A stretch of 64,000 nt of DNA, taken from the NCBI GenBank assembly GCA_947306475.1, contig CAMZGS010000002.1, positions 62,001 to 126,000 on the forward strand, given 5' to 3'. The stretch is from an uncultured Comamonas sp. Its GTDB lineage: Bacteria; Pseudomonadota; Gammaproteobacteria; Burkholderiales; Burkholderiaceae_C. Positions 54,472-63,723 of the stretch are shown here, one piece after another. Below the pieces are notes generated by a model. That model had not been told where the DNA came from. It did not search any database and worked only from the letters and a program-made list of their open reading frames with translations. Both the position numbers and the translations under genes were made by a program. Position 1 is the first letter of the stretch; each line of letters opens with the position of its first letter.

Positions 54472-56853
54472 TTACCCGCAAGCCCCGATGTACCCGCAAG
54501 CGGTACAAAAGCTACAGCCGTCCTTCAGGATCACGGCGTGGGCACCGCACTCAGGGCATTTTTTTCCGCTCATGAGTCCCGGGGCCAGGCCAGCGGCAGA
54601 GGAAGCGGTCTGCTCGAGGCTGTTGCCGGTGCGGGGTGTGGCCGCGGGCGTGGCGCTGCGGCTGGAAATGATGCTTTGTATGGCATAGGCCATCACAGCC
54701 ACTTCGCTGTCGTGCCAGAGCGCGACGCGCGTGCCGTCGGCCTTCTCCTTCCAGCCATAGCGAATGGGGCCACGGTCCCAGGCGACCTTGCGCAGGTCGT
54801 CCAGCGCCTTGTCCAGGAAGCCACCGCGTGCGGCCAGCGACAGTGAGCGCATCGTGGCGGTGATCCACTGCTGGCTTTCGCCGGTCTGGCCCACGGGCAT
54901 GAAGAACTCGATGGGGCGCTCCACTCCATCGACTTCCATGAAGCTCACGACCAGGTACAGACGGCGCGCACCATCCTGTGTGTAGTACTCGATCTTGTCG
55001 ACTACGGCATTGAGGGGGCCTTCCGGGCGGCGCTCCACGACGGTGGGTGTGGAGCCAGTGTTGGGTGCAGATGATGCTTCAGACGCTGGTGCAACGGACA
55101 GCACGGCGCCCAGCGTGTCGTTGGGGCGGTAGGTCGCGCAGCCCTTCAGGCCAGCCTTCCAGCTTTCCATGTAGAGGTTCTTGAAGTCCTCGAACGGATA
55201 GTCGGCCGGGATGTTGACGGTCTTGGAGATCGCGGTGTCGATATAGGGCTGCACGGCGCGCATCATGGCCACGTGCTCGGCGGCCGTCATTTCCAGCGCG
55301 CTCACGAAATACGCGGGCAGTTCGGCTTCAGGGCCGAAGATGGCCTTGTACAGACGGTAGGCGTGGTCTTCCACGGTGTAGTAGGCGTTGCCGCCATCGG
55401 CCGTGCGCTTCTTGCGCTGGTAGGTCCAGGAGAAGGGCGGCTCGATGCCGTTGGACGCGTTGTCGGCAAATGCCAGCGACACAGTGCCGGTGGGCGCGAT
55501 GGACAGCAGGTGGCTGTTGCGGATGCCGTGCTGGCGGATGGCTGCGCGGATTTCTTCGGGCAGGCGCTGGGTGAAGCCGCTTTGCAGGTACTTGTCGGCA
55601 TCAAACAGCGGGAAAGCCCCCTTTTCCTTGGCCAGCTCTACCGAGGCCAGGTAGGCAGCATCGCGCATGTTGCGGGCGATTTCTTCGCCCTGGGCCACGC
55701 CAGCTTCGCTGTTGTACTTCAGGCCCAGCATGATCAGGGCGTCGCCCAGGCCGGTGAAGCCCACGCCAATGCGGCGCTTTTGCTGCGATTCCTTGTGCTG
55801 CTCGGGCAGAGGCCAGACGGTGGCGTCCAGCACGTTGTCCAGCATGCGCACTTGCACAGCCACGGCGGCGCGGAAGGCGTCGAAGTCGAAGTGCGCGTTC
55901 TCGGTGAACGCTTCACGCACGAACTTGGTCAGGATGATAGGGCCCAGGTCGCAGCAGCCGTAGGGGGGCAGGGGCTGTTCGCCGCAGGGGTTGGTGGCGG
56001 CAATGGTCTCGACGTAGTAGAGGTTGTTGTCCGTGTTGATGTTGTCGAGGAACAGGATGCCGGGCTCGGCGAAGTCGTAGGCCGACTGCATGATGGTGTC
56101 CCACAGCTCGCGCGCCTGCACGGTCTTGTACACCCACTTGCCATCGGCGCGCTGGTAGGCACCGGCAGCGATCTGCTCGTCCGAGGGGATGGCCACGTGC
56201 ACCAGTTCCCAGGTCTTGTCACCTTCCACGGCCTGCATAAAGGCGCTGGTCACGCCCACGGAGACGTTGAAGTTGTTCCAGCGGCCCTTCTGGCGCTTGG
56301 CGGTGATGAAGTCCAGCACATCGGGGTGGTCGATGCGCATCACGCCCATCTGGGCGCCACGGCGCGCACCGGCCGATTCCACGGTGGTGCAGGAGGCGTC
56401 GAACACGTCGATGAAGGAGCAGGGACCGGAGGCAAAGGAGTTCGTGCCCTTGACCTTGGCACCCTTGGGACGCAGGTTGGAGAAGTCATAGCCCACGCCA
56501 CCGCCGCGGCGCATGGTCTCGGCAGCCTGCGACAGTGCGGTGTAGATGCCGGGGTTGCCGTGCTCGTCAAAGCCATTGGTGGCATCGGCCACGGGTTGCA
56601 CAAAGCAGTTGATCAGCGTGGCCTTGGTGTCCAGGCCGGCGGCAGCCATGATGCGACCGGCACCGATGGCGCCTGCCTGCATGTTCTGGAAGAACTTCTC
56701 TGCCCACTCGTCGCGCAGTTCTGGTTTTTCTTGGTCGGCCAGGGCTTTGGAGACGCGGCGGAACAGATCTTCAGCGGTTTGTTCGCCCGCGGCCAGGTAT
56801 TTCTCGGCCAGGACGTCCTGGCTGATGCTTTGCAGGGGAAGATGGTCGCTCAT
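54472..56853 (-). CDS. nrdJ: adenosylcobalamin-dependent (class II) ribonucleotide reductase
   Basis: A 793-residue class II reductase that converts ribonucleotides to deoxyribonucleotides with adenosylcobalamin, so oxygen is not needed. The substrate-site Cys83 (LINCFV), the NPCGEQPLPPYGCCDLG block (in parts, about 288-304) with the N-C-E catalytic set, and a C-terminal Cys-rich tail (CPEC, CSFC, CGYIGAC) that relays electrons from thioredoxin are present. The organism must therefore make or import B12. No cobalamin riboswitch or NrdR box was seen upstream. A 147-bp gap separates it from the divergent DUF883 gene. Confidence 0.95.
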   Translation of the reverse strand: MSDHLPLQSISQDVLAEKYLAAGEQTAEDLFRRVSKALADQEKPELRDEWAEKFFQNMQAGAIGAGRIMAAAGLDTKATLINCFVQPVADATNGFDEHGNPGIYTALSQAAETMRRGGGVGYDFSNLRPKGAKVKGTNSFASGPCSFIDVFDASCTTVESAGARRGAQMGVMRIDHPDVLDFITAKRQKGRWNNFNVSVGVTSAFMQAVEGDKTWELVHVAIPSDEQIAAGAYQRADGKWVYKTVQARELWDTIMQSAYDFAEPGILFLDNINTDNNLYYVETIAATNPCGEQPLPPYGCCDLGPIILTKFVREAFTENAHFDFDAFRAAVAVQVRMLDNVLDATVWPLPEQHKESQQKRRIGVGFTGLGDALIMLGLKYNSEAGVAQGEEIARNMRDAAYLASVELAKEKGAFPLFDADKYLQSGFTQRLPEEIRAAIRQHGIRNSHLLSIAPTGTVSLAFADNASNGIEPPFSWTYQRKKRTADGGNAYYTVEDHAYRLYKAIFGPEAELPAYFVSALEMTAAEHVAMMRAVQPYIDTAISKTVNIPADYPFEDFKNLYMESWKAGLKGCATYRPNDTLGAVLSVAPASEASSAPNTGSTPTVVERRPEGPLNAVVDKIEYYTQDGARRLYLVVSFMEVDGVERPIEFFMPVGQTGESQQWITATMRSLSLAARGGFLDKALDDLRKVAWDRGPIRYGWKEKADGTRVALWHDSEVAVMAYAIQSIISSRSATPAATPRTGNSLEQTASSAAGLAPGLMSGKKCPECGAHAVILKDGCSFCTACGYIGACG

Positions 56854-57000
56854 ATATCACACACTCATGTCCATATGTATTGAAAAAGTTGGGCGGCGCA
56901 CACCACACGCGCGCACGGCGGCGCGCAGCGATTAAGATGCAGGCCAATGTAGAGGCGCACTGCTGCAGGTTGTTTGGTTCCAACAAAGAAAGGTTGATCT

Positions 57001-57312
57001 ATGTCGTTTTCTGTTTCCGAAACGGTTTCTTCTGCCCAGGCCGACTTGGAGCGGCTGGTTTCTGATCTGCGTGGTCTGCTGGCCAACAAGGAATTGGACG
57101 GCATTCCGGAAATCCGTGCCTTGCGTGAGCGCATTGACGATGGTCTGCACCGCGCGCGCGATTCCGCCGTCGAAGCTGCGCGCGAGGCCGCACGTCAGGC
57201 CAAGGAGGCAGCCGCCACGGCCGACCGCTATGCCCACGACGAGCCCTGGCGCGTTGCTGGTGCAGCCCTGGCTGTCGGGGCGCTGCTCGGCTTCTTGCTG
57301 GCCCGTCGCTGA
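57001..57312 (+). CDS. DUF883 (YqjD/ElaB-like) membrane-anchored protein
   Basis: A 103-residue protein with a long helical N-terminal part (about 5-75, many Ala, Glu, Arg) and one C-terminal membrane helix (about 83-102, AGAALAVGALLGFLLARR). This is the DUF883 layout of E. coli YqjD and ElaB, which tether to the inner membrane and associate with ribosomes in stationary phase. First gene of a three-gene unit equivalent to yqjD-yqjE-yqjK. Role here inferred. Confidence 0.88.
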   Translation: MSFSVSETVSSAQADLERLVSDLRGLLANKELDGIPEIRALRERIDDGLHRARDSAVEAAREAARQAKEAAATADRYAHDEPWRVAGAALAVGALLGFLLARR

Positions 57313-57390
57313 GTCGCACCGTCAGGTGCTGGATGCCTGCCTGCGTGCAGGCATCTGTTTTTCGGACAAGTTGAGGAAGGCTCGACGATT

Positions 57391-57804
57391 GTGAACTGGA
57401 TGTCCTTGCTCGGGCTGGATGCGTACAAGGAACGCGTCCAGGCCTGCATAGCCGAAGGTGGGCAGGCAGCCCGCGATCGATTGCAACTGGCCGCGCTGGA
57501 GCTGGTGCAGGAAAAAAAACGCCTGCAAACCCTGCTGGTGCTGGCGGCACTGGTGCTGGCACTGGGCACGGTGGCCATGTTGCTGCTTTCCCTGGCGGTG
57601 CTGGTGCACTTCTGGGATACGCCGCACCGAGGTGCGGTGGCCTGGGTGATTGCCGGGGTGTGGCTGTTTGCCTGGGCCCTGGTGGTGTACGCCCTGCTGG
57701 CGGCGCTGCGTCAGAAACGTCCGCTTCTGGCGCTGACACGTGCCGAGCTGGCGCGCGACTGGCAGGAAGTGCAAGACTGGCGAGCCCGCAGGAGTGAGTC
57801 ATGA
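57391..57804 (+). CDS. phage holin family / YqjE-like membrane protein
   Basis: A 137-residue protein with two adjacent membrane helices (about 46-68 and 78-102) and charged ends, typical of the YqjE or 'phage holin III-like' family. The name does not imply a phage: it is a housekeeping partner of YqjD-type proteins. GTG start at 57391, ten bases after GAGGAAGG; the next ATG is nine bases further in. Overlaps the next gene by 4 bp (ATGA). Confidence 0.8.
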   Translation: MNWMSLLGLDAYKERVQACIAEGGQAARDRLQLAALELVQEKKRLQTLLVLAALVLALGTVAMLLLSLAVLVHFWDTPHRGAVAWVIAGVWLFAWALVVYALLAALRQKRPLLALTRAELARDWQEVQDWRARRSES

Positions 57805-58199
57805 CCCAGGAGACCAAACCACCCCCCCGCCGCCCCACCGCATCTGAAGTGCCTGCGGGCAAGGGATCCGCGCTGGCCCAGCTGGAACGCGATCCTGCCT
57901 GGCAGCAGGCGACCATGGCACAGCGTGCGGTGCTGCGCCGCATTGCTGCCCGGCGCGACAAGCGTACCCTGGAGCGCCTGCTGCGTGAACAGGAGCGCGC
58001 CCAGCGCTCGGCTGTGCAGGAAGTGGACCCGCAGGCCCCGTTGCACCACAAGCTGGCGACCTTTGCGCGCCTGCACCCCGCTGTGACGGCCACGGTGCTG
58101 ACCAGCCTGGCCCTGATGGCTGGCCCTCGGCGGCTGATGCGCGTGGGCAGTAGCGTGTTGCCCACGCTGCTGCCGCTGTTGACCAAGCTCAGGCGCTAG
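57801..58199 (+). CDS. hypothetical YqjK-like protein
   Basis: A 132-residue protein: a Pro-rich charged start (1-20), an Arg-rich helix (about 35-70) and a C-terminal hydrophobic stretch (about 95-125, [16 protein letters not shown] and VLPTLLPLL). Third gene of the yqjD-yqjE-like unit, corresponding in place and size to yqjK, but sequence similarity to YqjK could not be verified. It starts inside the stop of the preceding gene and overlaps the convergent pyrD by 4 bp. Function unknown. Confidence 0.7.
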   Translation: MTQETKPPPRRPTASEVPAGKGSALAQLERDPAWQQATMAQRAVLRRIAARRDKRTLERLLREQERAQRSAVQEVDPQAPLHHKLATFARLHPAVTATVLTSLALMAGPRRLMRVGSSVLPTLLPLLTKLRR

Positions 58200-59245
58200 C
58201 GGGGTAGTGCCTTCAGGGCCCGTGCCACCTGTGGCACCAGGGTGGGGCCGGTGTACACCAGACCGCTGTAGAGCTGCACCACATCGGCGCCCGCCTGGAT
58301 CTTGCTGACCGCATCGGCGGCCGTGATGATGCCGCCCACGCCGATGATGGGAAAGCCCTTGCCCAGCGTCTGACGCAGCTGGGCGATCACACGGTTGCTG
58401 GCTTCCAGCACCGGGGCGCCGCTCAGTCCGCCGGTTTCTTCCGCATGGGGCAGGCCCTTGACGGCATCACGGCCAATGGTGGTGTTGGTGGCAATCACCC
58501 CGTCCATGCCGTGGCGCTGCAAGGTGGCGGCAATCACCTGCACCTGCTCCTCGGTCAGATCGGGGGCGATCTTCACAAAGATGGGCACGCGCTTGCCTTG
58601 TTGCTGGGCCAGCTCCTCGCGGCGCTGGGCGATGGCTGCCAGCAGGCCATCCAGCGCTTCGTCGCTTTGCAGGGCGCGCAGGTTCTTGGTGTTGGGCGAG
58701 CTGATGTTCACCGTCACATAGTCGGCGTGCGGATAGACGCCTTCCAGGCAGGTCAGATAGTCCTGCGTGGCGTTTTCGATGGCTGTGGCGGCGTTCTTGC
58801 CGATGTTCAGGCCCAGGAGCAGCGGCTTGCCACGGCGGCGCACTTCAGACTGCTGGACGTTGCGCACAAAGGCTTCCAGGCCGTCGTTGTTGAAGCCAAA
58901 GCGGTTGATCAGGGCATTGGCCTGCGGCAGGCGGAACAGGCGTGGCTTGGGGTTGCCAGGCTGGGGCTTGGGCGTGACAGTGCCCACCTCGACAAAGCCA
59001 AAGCCCATGGCGGCCAGACCATCGATGCAGCGCGCGTTCTTGTCCAGGCCGGCGGCCAGGCCCACGCGGTTGGGAAAGCGCAGACCTGCCAGGGTGATGG
59101 GGTCGCTGATCTGGGGCTGGCGCCAGGCAGCTTCCAGCAGCGTGTTCTGGCCTTGTGCCATGCGCTGCATGGTCAGATCGTGGGCTTGCTCAGCATCCAT
59201 CGAGAACAGGATGGGGCGCATGAGCGCATAGGGAATAAGTGACAT
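58196..59245 (-). CDS. pyrD: dihydroorotate dehydrogenase (quinone)
   Basis: A 349-residue class 2 membrane-associated flavoenzyme of pyrimidine synthesis, oxidising dihydroorotate to orotate and passing electrons to ubiquinone. The N-terminal helix pair that binds the membrane (residues 1-40), [20 protein letters not shown] (in parts about 82-101), [11 protein letters not shown] (about 180-190, catalytic Ser) and the GVGGI phosphate-binding loop are present. Divergent from rpiA with only 36 bp between the start codons. Confidence 0.97.
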   Translation of the reverse strand: MSLIPYALMRPILFSMDAEQAHDLTMQRMAQGQNTLLEAAWRQPQISDPITLAGLRFPNRVGLAAGLDKNARCIDGLAAMGFGFVEVGTVTPKPQPGNPKPRLFRLPQANALINRFGFNNDGLEAFVRNVQQSEVRRRGKPLLLGLNIGKNAATAIENATQDYLTCLEGVYPHADYVTVNISSPNTKNLRALQSDEALDGLLAAIAQRREELAQQQGKRVPIFVKIAPDLTEEQVQVIAATLQRHGMDGVIATNTTIGRDAVKGLPHAEETGGLSGAPVLEASNRVIAQLRQTLGKGFPIIGVGGIITAADAVSKIQAGADVVQLYSGLVYTGPTLVPQVARALKALPR

Positions 59246-59281
59246 AGCGATAATCCGAGGTTTTGGACCGGATTTTCACCT

Positions 59282-59974
59282 ATGACAGCCCCCTCTGCCC
59301 CCATGACCCAAGATGAACTCAAAACCCTGGTTGGCCAAGCCGCCCTGCAATATGTGCGCCCTGGTGAGGTGGTCGGCGTGGGCACGGGCTCGACGGTGAA
59401 CAAATTCATTGATGCGCTGGCCAGCATCAAGGACCAGATTGCTGGTGCCGTCTCCAGCTCCGAGGCCAGCACCCAGCGCCTGCAGGCTCTGGGCATCCCG
59501 GTGCTGGATGCCAACAGCGTAGCCAGCCTGGGCGTGTACATCGATGGCGCCGACGAGATTGACGGCCAAGGCTACATGATCAAGGGTGGCGGCGCGGCAC
59601 TGACGCGCGAAAAGATCGTCGCTGCCCTAGCCACGCAGTTTGTCTGCATTGCCGATGCCTCCAAGCTGGTGCAGACGCTGGGCGCCTTTCCTCTGCCGGT
59701 GGAAGTCATCCCCATGGCTGCTGCCCAGATCACGCGCCGCTTTGCCGGTCTGGGTGGCCATGCCCAGCTGCGCATGAAGGACGGCCAGCCCCTGGTCACC
59801 GACAACGGCCAGCACATTCTGGACGTGCATGGCCTCAAGATCACCGACCCGCTGGCCTTTGAGTCCGAGGTCAACCAGTGGCCCGGCGTGGTCACCGTGG
59901 GCGTGTTTGCCCATCAGAAAGCACAGGTCTGCCTGCTGGGTACCGCTGAAGGCGTGCGCACACTCACTTACTAA
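59282..59974 (+). CDS. rpiA: ribose-5-phosphate isomerase A
   Basis: A 230-residue enzyme of the pentose phosphate pathway that interconverts ribose 5-phosphate and ribulose 5-phosphate. Motifs [15 protein letters not shown] (about 36-50), [25 protein letters not shown] (in parts about 90-115, containing the catalytic Asp and Lys) and the [11 protein letters not shown] region are intact. ATG at 59282; a second in-frame ATG at 59303 is possible. GATAAT at 59250-59255 may be its -10. Confidence 0.97.
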   Translation: MTAPSAPMTQDELKTLVGQAALQYVRPGEVVGVGTGSTVNKFIDALASIKDQIAGAVSSSEASTQRLQALGIPVLDANSVASLGVYIDGADEIDGQGYMIKGGGAALTREKIVAALATQFVCIADASKLVQTLGAFPLPVEVIPMAAAQITRRFAGLGGHAQLRMKDGQPLVTDNGQHILDVHGLKITDPLAFESEVNQWPGVVTVGVFAHQKAQVCLLGTAEGVRTLTY

Positions 59975-60003
59975 GCCGCCTGCGCGCGGCCTGGAGCGAT
60001 TCC

Positions 60004-61233
60004 ATGCTCAATGCCCTGTGGCTGGGCTTTTTCCTGGTGGCTGCGGTGGCCGGTCTGGCGCAGTGGCTGCTGGGTGGCAATGCCCAGGTGTTTGCCGCCA
60101 TGGTGCAGGCGCTGTTTGCCATGGCCAGGCTGTCGGTGGAGGTCATGGTGCTGCTCTTTGGCACCCTGACCCTGTGGCTGGGCTTTTTGCGCATCGCGCA
60201 GGAGGCCGGCATTGTCAACGCCCTGGCACGCTGGCTGGCACCGTTGTTTGCCAGGCTGATGCCCGAGGTGCCGCGCGGCCACCCGGCGCTGGGGCTGATG
60301 ACGCTCAACTTCGCCGCCAACGGTCTGGGGCTGGACAACGCCGCCACGCCCATCGGCCTCAAGGCCATGCGCGCGTTGCAGGAGCTCAACCCCAGCAGCA
60401 CCAGCGCCAGCAATGCGCAGATTTTGTTTCTGGTGCTCAATGCCTCGTCGCTGACGCTGTTGCCCGTCTCCATCTTCATGTACCGCCTGCAGCAGGGCGC
60501 GCCCGACCCGACGCTGGTGTTCCTGCCGATCCTGCTGGCCACCTCGGCTTCGACGCTGGTGGGCTTGGTGTCGGTGGCCATCGTGCAGCGCCTGCCCTTG
60601 TTCAGCCCCGTGGTGCTGGCCTATTTGCTGCCGCTGGCGCTGGCACTGGCTGCGTTCATGGCGCTCTTGGCCAGCTTGAGCGGCGCGGCGCTGGCGGCGC
60701 TGTCTGGGGTGCTGGGCAACTTGAGCCTGTTTGGCGTGGTGCTGCTGTTTTTGCTGGTGGCCGCCTGCAGGAAGGTGCCGGTGTACGACCGCTTCATCGA
60801 CGGCGCCAAGGAAGGCTTTGCCGTGGCGCGCGATTTGCTGCCCTACCTGGTGGCCATGCTGTGCGCCATTGGCGTGCTGCGCGCCAGTGGGGCGCTGGAC
60901 TATGCGCTCGACGGCATCCGCTGGCTGGTGGCCGCTGCCGGGGTGGATGCGCGCTTTGTCGATGCGCTGCCCACCGCACTGGTCAAGCCGTTTTCCGGTA
61001 GTGCGGCGCGCGCCATGCTGATCGAGACCATGCAAAGCCAGGGCGTGGACAGCTTTGCCGCGCTGGTGGCCGCCACCATTCAGGGCAGCACCGAAACCAC
61101 CTTCTACGTGCTGGCGGTGTACTTTGGCGCTGTCGGCATCCAGCGTGCGCGCCATGCGGTGCCGTGTGCGCTGCTGGCCGAGTTCGCCGGCGTGCTGGCC
61201 GCCATTGGGGTGTGCTACTGGTTCTTTGGCTGA
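60004..61233 (+). CDS. SpmA-SpmB fusion, nucleoside-recognition-domain membrane protein
   Basis: A 409-residue membrane protein with two Gate (nucleoside recognition) domains in tandem: residues of about 45-155 (SVEVMVLLFGTLTLWLGFLR ... NFAANGLGLDNAATPIG) and about 265-400 (YDRFIDGAKEGFAVARDLLPYLV ... STETTFYVLAVYFG). In Bacillus these are the separate spore maturation proteins SpmA and SpmB; in non-spore-formers the fused form occurs and its role is unknown, perhaps transport or cell envelope function. 29 bp after rpiA, possibly co-transcribed. Followed by a repeat element that doubles as terminator. Confidence 0.88.
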   Translation: MLNALWLGFFLVAAVAGLAQWLLGGNAQVFAAMVQALFAMARLSVEVMVLLFGTLTLWLGFLRIAQEAGIVNALARWLAPLFARLMPEVPRGHPALGLMTLNFAANGLGLDNAATPIGLKAMRALQELNPSSTSASNAQILFLVLNASSLTLLPVSIFMYRLQQGAPDPTLVFLPILLATSASTLVGLVSVAIVQRLPLFSPVVLAYLLPLALALAAFMALLASLSGAALAALSGVLGNLSLFGVVLLFLLVAACRKVPVYDRFIDGAKEGFAVARDLLPYLVAMLCAIGVLRASGALDYALDGIRWLVAAAGVDARFVDALPTALVKPFSGSAARAMLIETMQSQGVDSFAALVAATIQGSTETTFYVLAVYFGAVGIQRARHAVPCALLAEFAGVLAAIGVCYWFFG

Positions 61234-61241
61234 TTCATTAA

Positions 61242-61331
61242 AAAAAGGAGCTGCAATCGCTTTACTGTCCTAAGTTTCAGACGCTTTTTGTTCTGAAACC
61301 TAAGCGGGTTCAGCGCCTGAAACTCCTTTTT
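61242..61331. repeat. dispersed palindromic element, copy 8
   Basis: Outer arms AAAAAGGAG (61242-61250) and CTCCTTTTT (61323-61331). Inner arms CTAAGTTTCAGA (near 61270-61281) and TCTGAAACCTAAG (near 61292-61304). AGCTG and AGCGCC landmarks are present. It lies between convergent spmAB-like and upp genes; T-rich on both strands. Confidence 0.75.
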
Positions 61332-61358
61332 ATATAGCTGCCAGCGGCGAGTCTGGAT

Positions 61359-61991
61359 TTACTTGGTGCCAAAAATGCGGTCGCCCGCATCGCCCAGACC
61401 GGGCAGGATGTAGCCGTGGTCGTTGAGCTGGCGATCGATGGCGGCGGTGTAGATATCCACATCGGGGTGCGCGGCCTGCAAGGTGGCGACGCCCTCGGGG
61501 GCAGCGAGCAGGCACATGAACTTGATGCTCTTGGGCTGGCTGCGGCTCTTCAGGTGCGAGACGGGCGCCACGGCCGAGTTGCCGGTGGCCAGCATCGGAT
61601 CGACCACGATGGCATCGCGCTCGCACATTTTCTCGGGCATCTTGTAGTAGTACTCCACGGGCTGCAGCGTTTGCGGATCGCGAAACAGGCCAATGTGACC
61701 GATGCGTGCGCCCGGCACGACGTTGAGCATGCCATCCAGAAAACCGTTGCCGGCGCGCAGGATGGAGACCAGCACCAGCTTCTTGCCGTCGATGACCTTG
61801 CCGGTGGTCTTTTCCAGCGGGGTTTCGATTTCAACCTCCTGCAGCGGCATGTCGCGCGTGATCTCGTAGGCCATCAGCGTGGACAGTTCGCCAAGCATGC
61901 GCCGAAAGCTGTTGGTGCTGGCGTCCTTGCGGCGCATCAGCGTCAGCTTGTGCTGGACGAGGGGGTGATCAATCAGGTGGACGGTGCTCAT
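61359..61991 (-). CDS. upp: uracil phosphoribosyltransferase
   Basis: A 210-residue enzyme that salvages uracil to UMP with PRPP. The PRPP loop [12 protein letters not shown] (about 127-138) and the uracil-binding tail [13 protein letters not shown] are diagnostic. Length is typical. ATG at 61991 gives [16 protein letters not shown], the usual start. Independent gene on the minus strand, no uraA permease beside it. Confidence 0.97.
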   Translation of the reverse strand: MSTVHLIDHPLVQHKLTLMRRKDASTNSFRRMLGELSTLMAYEITRDMPLQEVEIETPLEKTTGKVIDGKKLVLVSILRAGNGFLDGMLNVVPGARIGHIGLFRDPQTLQPVEYYYKMPEKMCERDAIVVDPMLATGNSAVAPVSHLKSRSQPKSIKFMCLLAAPEGVATLQAAHPDVDIYTAAIDRQLNDHGYILPGLGDAGDRIFGTK

Positions 61992-62124
61992 GGTGTGTGC
62001 GTGCAGCTGTGATGGGGAGGTAGGAAATAAAAGTGTAAATGCCGGGGCAAAGTTCCATTACGATGCGCGGGCTTTTTTTCCCTCAGCCCCTTAACGGCAT
62101 GCCCATGCCACAGGAGAAAACATC

Positions 62125-62592
62125 ATGACCCATCTCATCCACCAAGCGACAGCGCGCTTCATGCTGGCTGTGGCTGCCTGCATGCTCTTGCTGGGGTTTG
62201 CTTCGAGCGCATCGGCGCAGCAGACCATTTACGAAACCATCTCGGTGGCGCAGACCGAGCAGTTGCTCAAGAAAGAGGGCTACAGCATCAGCAAGAAGGA
62301 AGACAACTCGCTGATCTTCAAGATTGAGGGCAACACCGTGGTGATGATCGTGGCCGAGGACCGCAAGTCGCTGCAGTTCTACGCCTATGAGGCTGGCGTC
62401 GGCACCAAGCTGGAAGCCATCAACCGCTGGAACCGCGACAAGCGCTACTCGCGCAGCTACATCGACAAGGATGGCGATCCCGTGCTGGAACTGGATCTGG
62501 ACCTGGAAGGCGGCGTGACCGAAAAGCGCATCGTTGACTTTCTGCTGACCAGCCGCGTCTCCTACCTGGCCTGGCGCAAGGAAGTGCTGTAA
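62125..62592 (+). CDS. exported YbjN-domain protein
   Basis: A 155-residue protein with a signal peptide (positively charged start, hydrophobic core about 13-26, likely cleavage after ASAQ near residue 32). The mature part resembles the YbjN fold: TEQLLKKEGYSISKKEDNSLIFKIEG then the NRWNRDKRYSRSYIDKDGDPVLELDLDLEGG block. YbjN proteins are linked to stress and motility control in enterobacteria, but exported versions like this are uncharacterised. AGGAG precedes the ATG by eight bases. Followed by a strong terminator. Confidence 0.82.
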   Translation: MTHLIHQATARFMLAVAACMLLLGFASSASAQQTIYETISVAQTEQLLKKEGYSISKKEDNSLIFKIEGNTVVMIVAEDRKSLQFYAYEAGVGTKLEAINRWNRDKRYSRSYIDKDGDPVLELDLDLEGGVTEKRIVDFLLTSRVSYLAWRKEVL

Positions 62593-62617
62593 CCCAGGCA
62601 GCTTGCAGCGCATACAT

Positions 62618-62649
62618 AAAAAACGGCCCCATTTCGGGGCCGTTTTTTT
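62618..62649. terminator. bidirectional terminator after the YbjN-like gene
   Basis: AAACGGCCCC (62621-62630) pairs perfectly with GGGGCCGTTT (62636-62645), loop ATTTC, with A and T runs. Confidence 0.85.
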
Positions 62650-62679
62650 GTGCCTCAGAGGCGCAGCTCGTGCAGCTGG

Positions 62680-63543
62680 TTACTGGTATTTTTTCTCCAG
62701 CGCATCCCAGATGGGCTTGTTGACCAGGCGCTGGCGCTCGGCAAACGGGGCCACCAGGTTGGGATCTTCCTTGATGTGGCCTTCGACCTTGAGCACGCCC
62801 AGGGCGCGCTGCATGCCCACCACTGCGCCTTGCAGGGCGGCGTTGGCGTACAGCACGATGCTGTAGCCCATGCGGGCCAGATCGTCGGTGCTGGTGATGG
62901 GGGTCTTGCCGCCGATGACCATGTTCATCAGCTGCGGGGTCTTGAGGCGCTGGGGCAGGGCGGCGATGTGTTCCGGGGTGGTCACCGCTTCGACAAACAG
63001 CAGGTCGGCACCGGCTTCGGCGTACTGCTGGGCGCGCTCGATGGCGGCATCAAAGCCGTGCACGGCGGCGGCGTCGGTGCGGGCCATGATGACGGTGTCG
63101 TGGTTGCGGCGCGCATCGCACGCGGCCTTGATCTTGCCGATCATTTCGCTGGCTTCAATTACTTCCTTGCCGTTGAAGTGGCCGCAGCGCTTGGGGCTGA
63201 CTTGGTCTTCGAGCTGGATGCAGTCGGCACCGGCGCGCTCCAGCGTGCGGATGGCGTGGTAGGTGTTCAGGGCGTTGCCAAAGCCGGTGTCGGCATCGAC
63301 GATCAGCGGCACGTCCACGGCCTCGCGGATGCGGGCAGTGTGGTCGGCAATGTCGGTCAGGCCCATGAAGCCCTGGTCGGGCAGGCCAAACCACATGTTG
63401 GTTACGCCAGCGCCGGTGACGTACAGGGCCTCAAAGCCCATGTCGGCGACCACGCGGGCGGACATGGCGTTGAACGCGCCGGGCACGATCACGCCACGGC
63501 GCTCGGCAATCAGGGCACGCAGTTTCTGTTGGGTGGAGCTCAT
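62680..63543 (-). CDS. isocitrate lyase/PEP mutase superfamily enzyme
   Basis: A 287-residue TIM-barrel enzyme. DADTGFG (83-89) binds the metal and KRCGH (118-122) contains the catalytic Cys, so it is an active lyase type and not a mutase lacking Cys. It lies downstream of prpC on the same strand, which would suit methylisocitrate lyase (PrpB), but the sequence after the motif (CGHFNGKEV rather than CGHRPNK of E. coli PrpB) is closer to dimethylmalate lyase or oxaloacetate decarboxylase-type members. Substrate unresolved. Two hairpin elements separate it from prpC. ATG at 63543. Confidence 0.85.
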   Translation of the reverse strand: MSSTQQKLRALIAERRGVIVPGAFNAMSARVVADMGFEALYVTGAGVTNMWFGLPDQGFMGLTDIADHTARIREAVDVPLIVDADTGFGNALNTYHAIRTLERAGADCIQLEDQVSPKRCGHFNGKEVIEASEMIGKIKAACDARRNHDTVIMARTDAAAVHGFDAAIERAQQYAEAGADLLFVEAVTTPEHIAALPQRLKTPQLMNMVIGGKTPITSTDDLARMGYSIVLYANAALQGAVVGMQRALGVLKVEGHIKEDPNLVAPFAERQRLVNKPIWDALEKKYQ

Positions 63544-63564
63544 GGCTGTCCTTCAAAGTCAAAA

Positions 63565-63597
63565 GAGCTGGCAGCGCAAAAAGGGGGCCGCCAGCTC
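63565..63597. repeat. hairpin upstream of the ICL/PEPM gene
   Basis: GAGCTGGC (63565-63572) and GCCAGCTC (63590-63597) pair perfectly. It carries the AGCT and AGCGC words of the dispersed family and may be a reduced copy lying next to copy 9. Confidence 0.6.
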
Positions 63598-63615
63598 GGT
63601 GTTTCTCTGTTTTGA

Positions 63616-63692
63616 TAGCTTGTTGCGCTTGCTGGAAAAGGATTTCAGGTGTTTTTTGCCTGAAATCCTTTATCCATCAGCGCTGCCAGCTA
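63616..63692. repeat. dispersed palindromic element, copy 9
   Basis: The inner arms AAAGGATTTCAGG (63637-63649) and CCTGAAATCCTTT (63659-63671) pair perfectly over 13 bp. The outer arms TAGCTTGTTGCGCT (63616-63629) and AGCGCTGCCAGCTA (63679-63692) share the AGCT and GCGCT landmarks. It lies 31 bp after the prpC stop. Confidence 0.85.
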
Positions 63693-63723
63693 CGCTGGTG
63701 GTAGCTGTAGCGGGGTGCCAGGC

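Noticed and set aside
56854-57000. Cobalamin riboswitch or NrdR box upstream of nrdJ
   Set aside because: Looked for because the enzyme uses B12; the 147-bp interval has no conserved B12-box or paired NrdR motif that I can see.
57391-57804. Prophage remnant because of the holin-family label
   Set aside because: The gene belongs to a yqjD-yqjE-type housekeeping unit; no other phage genes are near.
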